Below are positions 1-5,366 of a stretch of DNA of 5,366 nucleotides, piece by piece. This DNA is from Candidatus Cloacimonadota bacterium (GTDB taxonomy: Bacteria > Cloacimonadota > Cloacimonadia > Cloacimonadales > JAFGVF01): positions 1-5,366 of the forward strand of contig JAFGVF010000184.1 of assembly GCA_016938155.1 (NCBI GenBank). The letters run 5' to 3'. A model generated the notes under the pieces. That model was not told the origin of the DNA, ran no database searches, and saw only the letters and a program-made list of their open reading frames with translations. Made by a program: the position numbers and the translations under genes. The first letter of the stretch is position 1; every line of letters begins with the position of its first letter.

Positions 1-1
1 G

Positions 2-841
2 GAAAGAGCTCAACAAAAAGTTGAGGAACATAACTTTGAAATCCGTAAGCAACTTCTTAAGTATGATGAGATAATGAATCAGCAAAGAGAAGTTATTTAT
101 CAGTACAGACGGAATGTCTTGAAGGGTTTGAACCTTAAAACCGAGATTGTCGATATGATTAAGGACACAGTCTGGCGAAAGGTTGAAGAGATGGCAACTG
201 CAAGTCAATATGTGGAGGATTGGGATTTAAACAGATTCCGGGTTCATTTGAATCAGGAATATGCCTTAAATTTAAAAGAAAGTGATTTTGAATCGGAAAG
301 ACTGACTCCTGAGACTGTACATTCCATTGTTGAAGAATTGATTGATAATGCCTATGAGAATAGAGAGAAATTCCTGGGTGAAGAGAAGATGCGGGAAATT
401 GAAAGACGGTCATTGCTGGAGGTCGTGGATTCCGAATGGAGAGACCATCTGCACGAAATGGACCATCTCAGAGATGGAATCGGATTGCGAGCTTATGCTC
501 AAAAGGATCCGTTGATTGAATACAAAAAAGAGAGTTTCGAGCTATTTCAAAGCTTGATTGAACGCATCCAATCAAGAGTTACGAAGAATGTATTCACCAT
601 GCAACTTTATACTGTTGAAGAATATAAAGAAATGTTGGCGAATGTCAGAACTGTTCACAAAGATATCAATGTATTTGAGCAGGCAAGTAACCCCGAGATT
701 GATAAAGAAAATATGGATGACCAACCAAAATTGCAACCGATTCGGAATGATGTAGAAATTGGTAGAAACGAACCCTGCCCCTGCGGTAGCGGGAAGAAAT
801 ATAAGCAATGCTGCGGGAAAAACAGGGGTCTTGAGGAATAG
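2..841 (+). CDS. secA: Protein translocase ATPase SecA, C-terminal part (5' end outside window)
   Basis: SecA is the cytosolic ATPase that drives unfolded preproteins through the SecYEG channel. Only the last 279 codons are visible; the frame is open to the left edge (first full codon at base 2), and the ATPase and preprotein cross-linking domains lie upstream. The visible part begins in the conserved segment reading NFEIRKQLLKYDEIMNQQRE, near the end of the motor region. It continues through the helical wing and scaffold regions, with the typical SLLEVVDSEWRDHLHEMDHL and GLRAYAQKDPLIEYKKESF stretches around bases 411-540. An acidic, variable linker follows, and the protein ends in a SEC-C zinc-binding tail (GRNEPCPCGSGKKYKQCCGK). 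Its four Cys codons are at 776, 782, 809 and 812; the last ligand is Cys, where E. coli has His. In the family this tail binds zinc and contacts SecB and ribosomes. The next gene starts 9 bases after the TAG stop, suggesting co-transcription. Identification is certain. Confidence 0.98.
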   Translation, partial: ERAQQKVEEHNFEIRKQLLKYDEIMNQQREVIYQYRRNVLKGLNLKTEIVDMIKDTVWRKVEEMATASQYVEDWDLNRFRVHLNQEYALNLKESDFESERLTPETVHSIVEELIDNAYENREKFLGEEKMREIERRSLLEVVDSEWRDHLHEMDHLRDGIGLRAYAQKDPLIEYKKESFELFQSLIERIQSRVTKNVFTMQLYTVEEYKEMLANVRTVHKDINVFEQASNPEIDKENMDDQPKLQPIRNDVEIGRNEPCPCGSGKKYKQCCGKNRGLEE

Positions 842-850
842 CTGATAAAA

Positions 851-1261
851 ATGAAATTAGATAAAAAAGAGTTGATGAAAGAACTGAATAGTGAATTTAC
901 AGAAGAGTTTCTGAATATGCTTACTGATGAGGAAAGACGGGTTCTGCTCGATGTTTTAGCTTCCGAAAGCAGAATAGGCAGAAACTACCACAGAGTATTG
1001 AGCAGACAGGAAAAGAGTGCCATTTCTACTGATGCTTATGGTTTTTTAATGGGATTAGTGCATATTGGAAGTCTGACATCCAGAGATATGGAAAGCGTTT
1101 TATCTTCTTGTGTCTCAATAGCTGAGGAATGGAAAATTGTGATTAATAAAGAAAGAATGGATAGAATTGTAACCATTTATCTCTTCACCGGTATCATCAA
1201 TATCAGTTCAGATGGTTATCTGGAAATGGTGAACGGTGGGGGAGAAAATAACAAAAATTGA
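851..1261 (+). CDS. Smg/DUF494-like protein of unknown function
   Basis: This encodes a 136-residue, soluble, mostly helical, charged protein with no signal peptide or membrane segment. From residue ~48 the pattern resembles the C-terminal part of proteobacterial Smg (DUF494). It has an R-V-L-x-x-x-E start, then a DAYGFLMGLVHIGSLTSRDME stretch (residues 61-81) matching Smg's GFL-x-x-L...L-x-x-R-[ED]-M-[VE] block, then a hydrophobic helix (IVTIYLFTGI) at the position of Smg's WVILMVLFNI. I compared this from memory, so the assignment is moderate. Family members are usually near 150-160 residues; this one is shorter and its N-terminus does not obviously match. Smg has no established biochemical role. 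In E. coli it lies beside dprA and a topoisomerase zinc-finger gene; here topA follows directly, which supports the assignment. The ATG at 851 is 9 bases after the secA stop, with a distant GAGGA at 833-837, so translation may be coupled to secA. Confidence 0.65.
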   Translation: MKLDKKELMKELNSEFTEEFLNMLTDEERRVLLDVLASESRIGRNYHRVLSRQEKSAISTDAYGFLMGLVHIGSLTSRDMESVLSSCVSIAEEWKIVINKERMDRIVTIYLFTGIINISSDGYLEMVNGGGENNKN

Positions 1262-1271
1262 GAAAGGAATT

Positions 1272-3491
1272 ATGGCAAAAGATTTAATAATCGTTGAGTC
1301 CGCGGCAAAAGCCAGTACAATTAGTAAATTTCTGAAAGGGAAATATAATATACTAGCCTCAATGGGGCATGTTCGTGATCTGCCGACTAAGGAGTTAGGA
1401 GTTGATTTAGAGAACGATTTCAAACCTAAGTATGTAGCAGACAGAACGAAATCTAAAGTGATTAATGCTTTGAAAGAAGCTATTCAACAGGCAGATACTG
1501 TTTATCTGGCAGCTGACCCTGATAGAGAGGGGGAGGCTATTGCCTGGCATTTAACACAGATGCTCAAGAAAGAGCTGAAAGATAAAGCAATCCAACGAAT
1601 TGAATTCAACGAGATAACTCAGAAGGCTGTTCAGGATTCTCTGAATAATCCGAGGAGCATTGATGAGAATAAAGTAAATGCACAACAAGCACGAAGGATT
1701 TTAGACCGAATAGTCGGGTACCAGATAAGCCCCTTTCTTTGGAAAACAATCAATAAAGGTTTGAGTGCTGGCCGGGTTCAGTCAGTAGCTCTCAGACTGA
1801 TATGCGAAAGGGAAGAGGAGATAAAGGCTTTTGTCCCACAGGAATACTGGTCAATAACCGCTGATTTTTATAAAGATGGAGCCCAACCATTCAAAAGTAC
1901 TTTGGAAAAAGTGAATGGTAAAAAGGTAGAAATTCTCAAAGAGGAAGATGCAAAAGAGATAATTTCCAAGCTTAAGAACAATGACATCTTCATATCTGAT
2001 ATATCTAAAACTCAACGACAGCTCTCTCCTTTACCTCCTTTTATAACAAGTACACTTCAACAGGAAGCTTCTAAGATTCTTAACTTCTCAGCTAAGAAAA
2101 CGATGACTCTTGCTCAAAAGCTTTATGAAGGTGTTGATATGGATGGGGAAAGAGTTGGTTTAATCTCCTATATGAGAACTGACTCAGTTCGTATGTCTGA
2201 GGAAGCCACTACTAACTGCCGTGCATTAATTTCGGAACGATGGAACAAAAGCATGTTGCATTCTTCCGTTAGGAAATTTGATAACAAAAATAAAGCCCAG
2301 GATGCTCATGAAGCCATTCGTCCGACCGATACTTTCAAAACACCGGAAGTTATGGCTCGTTATCTTGATAAAGACCATCTGAAGCTTTACACTCTAATCT
2401 GGCAGAGATTTATTGCCACTCAGATGAAAGCTGCAAAGTTGAATACAATCAAGATTGAAGTGGAAGCTGGTCCCGGACAGTTTGTAACTACAGGCAGTAC
2501 TGTAGAGTTTCAAGGGTTTCTGGAAGCGTATCCGCATGTTAAAGTAAATCAAGGAGAAATCATTGATGCTGCTTATGTTGTGAAAGATAAGCTTTTGACA
2601 AAAGAATTTACTCCTAATCAGCATTTCACTAAACCTCCGAGTAGATATAGTGAAGCATCTCTGATAAAGGAGATGGAATCAGACGGAATCGGACGACCCT
2701 CTACTTATGCATCAATAATCAACACTATAGTTACAAGAACCTATGTGAAAATGGAAAAGAAGCTCTTTGTTCCTACAGATTTAGGCGTGAATGTTAATGC
2801 TTTCTTAGTACAGAGCTTTGAGAAATTCTTCAATGTAACCTTCACGGCTGCAATGGAAAATGAACTTGATGATATCGAGTATGGAAAGCAAGAATATATT
2901 GCCTTATTGCATAAATACTACAACACTCTAAAAGATTTGATGGATGGGGTGGATGTAAAGGAAGTTAAGAAGAATCTGCTCGAACACACTGATATTCCAT
3001 GTGATAAATGTGGTGATGGGCACATGATTGTCAGATGGGGAACTAAAGGACAATTCCTCTCATGTTCCAACTTCCCTAAATGCAAGAATGTAAAGAATTT
3101 TACAAAAGATGAAGCCGGAACAGTAGCAATAAAAGAAGAGGAGAAGCTTGAAAAGCAATGTCCTAAATGTGGCAGTAATCTTGTTGTAAAGGAAGGACGG
3201 TTTGGAAGGTTTATTGCCTGCTCCAATTATCCGAAATGCAAATATACCGAGACTGTTCATACGGGCATCAAATGTCCCGATTGCGAAACAGGTTTCATAG
3301 CTGAACGCCGGAATAAGCGAGGAAAGATATTCTATTCCTGCACTAATTACCCTGATTGTAAATACATATCCAATTATAAGCCGGTTGCCCTTACATGTCC
3401 GAATTGTAATAATCCGTTTGTTTATGAGATGCATACAAGTAAAGACGGCGACTTTAAGCAATGCCCTAAGTGCAAGACTATTATTAGATAA
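1272..3491 (+). CDS. topA: DNA topoisomerase I (type IA), with four C-terminal zinc-ribbon motifs
   Basis: This 739-residue type IA topoisomerase relaxes negative supercoils by nicking one strand and forming a 5'-phosphotyrosine link. The TOPRIM domain is at the N-terminus, with Glu9 in VESAAKA, GHVRDLP, and the metal-binding Asp82-x-Asp84-x-Glu86 in DPDREGEA. The core follows with SAGRVQSVALRLICERE (from residue 165), the catalytic Tyr300 in ISYMRTDS, AHEAIRPT (345-352) and DGIGRPSTYA (from 471). The tail has four Cys4 modules: C577/C580/C598/C604, C630/C633/C650/C656, C668/C671/C690/C696 and a more divergent C709/C712/C731/C734. In the family these ribbons bind single-stranded DNA. I chose the ATG at 1272 because it places the catalytic Glu at residue 9 as in E. 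coli and has AAGGA just upstream (1264-1268). A GTG at 1236 in the same frame lies inside the preceding gene and adds an unconserved stretch. The usual VESPAKA motif has Ala in place of Pro, otherwise the enzyme looks complete. Confidence 0.97.
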   Translation: MAKDLIIVESAAKASTISKFLKGKYNILASMGHVRDLPTKELGVDLENDFKPKYVADRTKSKVINALKEAIQQADTVYLAADPDREGEAIAWHLTQMLKKELKDKAIQRIEFNEITQKAVQDSLNNPRSIDENKVNAQQARRILDRIVGYQISPFLWKTINKGLSAGRVQSVALRLICEREEEIKAFVPQEYWSITADFYKDGAQPFKSTLEKVNGKKVEILKEEDAKEIISKLKNNDIFISDISKTQRQLSPLPPFITSTLQQEASKILNFSAKKTMTLAQKLYEGVDMDGERVGLISYMRTDSVRMSEEATTNCRALISERWNKSMLHSSVRKFDNKNKAQDAHEAIRPTDTFKTPEVMARYLDKDHLKLYTLIWQRFIATQMKAAKLNTIKIEVEAGPGQFVTTGSTVEFQGFLEAYPHVKVNQGEIIDAAYVVKDKLLTKEFTPNQHFTKPPSRYSEASLIKEMESDGIGRPSTYASIINTIVTRTYVKMEKKLFVPTDLGVNVNAFLVQSFEKFFNVTFTAAMENELDDIEYGKQEYIALLHKYYNTLKDLMDGVDVKEVKKNLLEHTDIPCDKCGDGHMIVRWGTKGQFLSCSNFPKCKNVKNFTKDEAGTVAIKEEEKLEKQCPKCGSNLVVKEGRFGRFIACSNYPKCKYTETVHTGIKCPDCETGFIAERRNKRGKIFYSCTNYPDCKYISNYKPVALTCPNCNNPFVYEMHTSKDGDFKQCPKCKTIIR

Positions 3492-4753
3492 TGCATATCA
3501 GAGATAGTTTCTTCAGCAGCTTTCAAACAATCATGACTCATAAGCTGAGGTCATTCCTCACGCTGATCGGGATAGTAATTGGAGTTATGGCTGTTGTTAC
3601 CATGTTCTCTGCCATAGATGGAATGAAGCGATTCGTGAAAGAGAATATGGAGAAAATGGGATGGGATAATTCAGTTATCATAACACCTTCCCAACAGCAG
3701 AATTATTGGAATATGCGATTTCGATACGGTAAAACACAGCGAAATGTTCAGCCTCTAAGCTATAAGGATTATCGTTTACTCACAGATAGTCTAAATGTTA
3801 AAATGAGCTACGGGATGATTGAAGAGAATAGTGATTTCAGTGCCGGAGGTAAGAAGAAATACGCTAAAGTACGGGCTACTACTAATGACTTTCTGATTAA
3901 TAAAACCTATGAAGTGGGGAAAGGGAGAGCATTTTCCACCTTTGAAGAGAGTAATGCCAGTAGGGTTTGTATTATCGGTTATTACTTCGCCAAGACTCAT
4001 TTTCAGAGCAAGACACCCTTAAATCAGGTTATTAAGTTGGGTAACCAGAACTACCGTATTATAGGAATTCTTGCTGATGACCCTTTGTCACAAAGAAAGA
4101 ATTTCAATTTCAATGCCTGGGAGAGAAGAGCAGATCTAAGGGCTGTTTATATCCCGCTCTCTACCGGGGCAAAGTATATGAGAACTAATGGAGCTATCGA
4201 TTATATCTATCTCCAATCACCAGACCTTGAATCCTATAAATCACTAAAAAACAAGGCAAGACAGTTGTTGTTATCCCGACATTCCATGTACCCGAATTTC
4301 GGTTTCCAAAATGTGGGTACATTTCTAATGCAGATTACTGAACAGACAAACAAGATTATGGATAAATTCAATATTACACTTTCCATAATAGCCTCGGTAT
4401 CTTTACTTGTCGGGGGGATAGGCTTATTCAGCACACTTCTCATCTCCATAACCGAAAGAATGAAGGAGATAGGAATAAGGAAGAGTTTTGGAGCCACGGA
4501 AGGAGATATTTTCTTCTATTTCATAGCTGAAGCTTTGAGTTTGTCGCTCCTTGGGGCAGGAGGAGGAGTGTTTCTTGCAATGCTGTTATTGAAAATATTC
4601 TCAACTGTTGTCGGGATGCCTTTTTATATTCCGGTTGCCGGAATAGTACTTGGAATTGCTTTTTCCCTTTTTATAGGTTTTTTATCAGGTTTATATCCTG
4701 CGATAAAAGCAGCTAAAATCAATCCCATACAGGCAATTTTCTATTTCGATTAG
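3491..4753 (+). CDS. ABC transporter permease, MacB/FtsX family
   Basis: This 420-residue inner-membrane permease has the four-helix MacB/LolC/FtsX layout. A cytosolic N-terminal segment leads into membrane helix 1 (about residues 22-42, TLIGIVIGVMAVVTMFSAI). A large periplasmic MacB_PCD-like domain (about 45-290) follows, then a C-terminal FtsX domain with helices near 296-319, 342-369 and 378-403. Hallmarks are SLLVGGIGLFSTLLISITER (305-323 region), the cytosolic coupling motif MKEIGIRKSFGAT (324-336) and the terminal YPAIKAAKINPIQAI. Family members work as dimers with a separate ATPase (or one fused N-terminally, as in MacB itself) to move lipoproteins, peptides or drugs, or to transmit force to cell-wall enzymes. 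No ATPase is fused or adjacent here, so the substrate cannot be told. The ATG shares its A with the topA stop (TAATG) and I see no clear Shine-Dalgarno, so translation probably depends on ribosomes finishing topA. Confidence 0.93.
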   Translation: MHIRDSFFSSFQTIMTHKLRSFLTLIGIVIGVMAVVTMFSAIDGMKRFVKENMEKMGWDNSVIITPSQQQNYWNMRFRYGKTQRNVQPLSYKDYRLLTDSLNVKMSYGMIEENSDFSAGGKKKYAKVRATTNDFLINKTYEVGKGRAFSTFEESNASRVCIIGYYFAKTHFQSKTPLNQVIKLGNQNYRIIGILADDPLSQRKNFNFNAWERRADLRAVYIPLSTGAKYMRTNGAIDYIYLQSPDLESYKSLKNKARQLLLSRHSMYPNFGFQNVGTFLMQITEQTNKIMDKFNITLSIIASVSLLVGGIGLFSTLLISITERMKEIGIRKSFGATEGDIFFYFIAEALSLSLLGAGGGVFLAMLLLKIFSTVVGMPFYIPVAGIVLGIAFSLFIGFLSGLYPAIKAAKINPIQAIFYFD

Positions 4754-4778
4754 AGGCTTGAAAATTGGGTTTCAGCTT
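4754..4778 (+). other. Hairpin immediately after the permease stop codon
   Basis: Bases 4754-4763 can pair with 4770-4778: five Watson-Crick pairs (TGAAA/TTTCA), a bulged T at 4758, then C-G, G-C, G-T and A-T, around the six-base loop ATTGGG. It begins at the first base after the stop. The following sequence is A-rich rather than T-rich on this strand, so it is not a canonical intrinsic terminator. It could protect the 3' end of the upstream mRNA, act as a weak or factor-assisted terminator, or be chance. Confidence 0.35.
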
Positions 4779-4780
4779 AT

Positions 4781-4824
4781 AAAAAATAAAAACTATTGAC
4801 GATTTATGATGAAATACATAAAAT
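4781..4824 (+). promoter_or_regulatory. Sigma70-type promoter with A-rich upstream tract, driving etfA
   Basis: A -35 box TTGACG (4796-4801, five of six consensus bases) and a -10 box TAAAAT (4819-4824, five of six) are separated by exactly 17 bases. Directly upstream, 4781-4792 is A except for one T, which resembles an UP element contacted by the RNA polymerase alpha subunit. Transcription would start near 4831, giving a leader of about 21 bases before the etfA ATG. The match in both boxes, spacing and position makes this the only convincing promoter in the window. It was called by eye and not tested statistically. Confidence 0.7.
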
Positions 4825-4841
4825 ATGATTCAAGATAACTC

Positions 4842-4846
4842 AGGAG
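4842..4846 (+). promoter_or_regulatory. Shine-Dalgarno for etfA (AGGAG)
   Basis: AGGAG lies six bases before the ATG at 4853, which is good spacing. It decides between two ATGs: the one at 4849 reads only three codons (Met-Asn-Asp) before a TGA, so the start at 4853 is the real one. This is the clearest ribosome binding site in the window, as expected for the first gene of a transcript that cannot rely on coupling. Confidence 0.85.
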
Positions 4847-4852
4847 ATATGA

Positions 4853-5366
4853 ATGATTGAAGTTATTATCGACAAATGTGTAGGTTGTGGAAAGTGTATC
4901 AGGTCGTGTGCTTATGATGCCATTGTTATAACTAATAAAATTGCCGAGATAAACACTGAAAAATGTGTGTTATGTGGCGCCTGTGTGCAGGACTGCCCAT
5001 TTGATGCTATATTTATAAGGAAGAACTCCCGTTGCAACATCAATAAAGCTGATTACAGGGGAGTTTGGGTTTATGCTGAACAACGGAATGGGGAGTTGGC
5101 TCCTGTAGTGTTGGAACTTCTCGGGAAAGGGAAAGAGCTTTCTGAGCAGTTGGAAGTTCCTCTTTCCGCAGTATTGCTTGGGCATGGTGTAGATGAAATG
5201 ACAGCTGAACTGACAGCGTATGGAGCTGACAAGGTTTACTATGTTAATGAACCTGAGTTAAAAACTTTTACTGATAATTTATACTCCCAAGCCCTTGTTG
5301 CCTTGAGTGAGAAGTACAAACCTGAGATTATACTTGCAGGTGCTTCCGTAATCGGACGCTCATTCA
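4853..5366 (+). CDS. etfA: Electron transfer flavoprotein alpha subunit with N-terminal 2[4Fe-4S] ferredoxin domain (3' end outside window)
   Basis: The first 171 codons are visible and the frame is open at the right edge; normal EtfA adds a C-terminal FAD-binding domain downstream. Residues 1 to about 57 form a ferredoxin-like domain with two CxxCxxCxxxC motifs: C9/C12/C15/C19 and C38/C41/C44/C48. After a short linker, an EtfA N-terminal domain starts near residue 67 with YRGVWVYAEQRNGEL. It continues with LLGKGKELSEQL, SAVLLGHGVDEM, AYGADKVYYVNEPEL and the KPEIILAGASVIGRSF strand-loop at the window edge. EtfA pairs with EtfB to pass electrons between flavin dehydrogenases and other carriers. 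Versions with added ferredoxin domains are known in anaerobes, for example CarE of the caffeyl-CoA reductase and LctC of the lactate dehydrogenase complex, both linked to flavin-based electron bifurcation. Whether this one bifurcates cannot be judged without the FAD domain and EtfB. The gene has its own promoter; no etfB precedes it. Confidence 0.95.
   Translation, partial: MIEVIIDKCVGCGKCIRSCAYDAIVITNKIAEINTEKCVLCGACVQDCPFDAIFIRKNSRCNINKADYRGVWVYAEQRNGELAPVVLELLGKGKELSEQLEVPLSAVLLGHGVDEMTAELTAYGADKVYYVNEPELKTFTDNLYSQALVALSEKYKPEIILAGASVIGRSF

Noticed and set aside
1236..1271. Upstream GTG start for topA, overlapping the Smg-like gene
   Set aside because: It adds 12 residues before the conserved N-terminus; the ATG at 1272 gives Glu9 numbering as in E. 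coli and has AAGGA upstream.
2918..3461. Long open frames on the minus strand opposite the TopA zinc-ribbon region
   Set aside because: They are antisense to a clearly coding region; their Cys-rich or hydrophobic character mirrors the zinc-ribbon codons, and no recognisable domain or ribosome site is seen.
4754..4792. Intrinsic terminator after the permease
   Set aside because: A hairpin exists, but it is followed by A residues rather than a T-tract on the + strand, and on the minus strand the T-tract lies on the wrong side of the stem, so it was listed only as a hairpin.
4824..4829. TATGAT as the -10 box for the etfA promoter
   Set aside because: It would leave 22 bases after the -35 box; TAAAAT at 4819-4824 matches equally well with the ideal 17-base spacing.
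4849..4860. ATG at 4849 as etfA start or a leader peptide
   Set aside because: It reads only three codons before TGA; it overlaps the true start at 4853 and the Shine-Dalgarno spacing fits the latter.
4970..5185. Minus-strand open frame opposite etfA
   Set aside because: It lies wholly within the well-conserved EtfA coding frame and resembles no known protein.
1..5366. Mobile element, defence system, CRISPR or RNA gene
   Set aside because: No transposase, integrase, repeat array, tRNA-like fold or defence domain was recognised; nearly all bases are explained by conserved genes with normal spacing.

Overview
This window is a stretch of core bacterial chromosome with four closely packed genes and the beginning of a second transcription unit, all on the + strand. 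In order it holds the 3' end of secA (preprotein translocase ATPase), a short Smg/DUF494-like gene, topA (DNA topoisomerase I), a MacB/FtsX-type ABC transporter permease, a 99-base gap with a good promoter, and the 5' part of an etfA whose product carries an N-terminal two-cluster ferredoxin domain. There is no sign of phage, transposon, CRISPR, tRNA or rRNA sequence.

Layout: secA runs from before the window to 841. The Smg-like gene (851-1261) follows after 9 bases, topA (1272-3491) after 10 bases, and the permease (3491-4753) overlaps the topA stop codon by one base. The spacing suggests one operon, secA-smg-topA-permease. A hairpin directly follows the permease stop but lacks a U-tract. 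It is followed by an A-rich tract, a TTGACG/TAAAAT promoter with 17-base spacing, a strong Shine-Dalgarno and the etfA start at 4853, which continues past the window end.

Organism: the sequence is fairly AT-rich, with standard bacterial start signals. A ferredoxin-fused EtfA is typical of anaerobes that couple acyl-CoA or lactate oxidation/reduction to ferredoxin or other low-potential carriers. The MacB-type permease and the Smg-like protein fit a Gram-negative lineage. The sigma70-like promoter fits less well with Bacteroidota, whose principal promoter has a different consensus. A fermentative Gram-negative of the FCB-like groups (for example Cloacimonadota) is a reasonable guess, but this is inference and not proven by anything in the window.

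Functionally, the first unit combines housekeeping functions: protein export, DNA supercoil relaxation, and an inner-membrane permease whose ATPase is not in the window. The second unit begins energy metabolism. I see no convincing new multi-gene system here. The points most worth following up are the ferredoxin-EtfA gene leading its own transcript without a preceding etfB, the orphan permease translationally tied to topA, and the divergent Smg-like protein between secA and topA.
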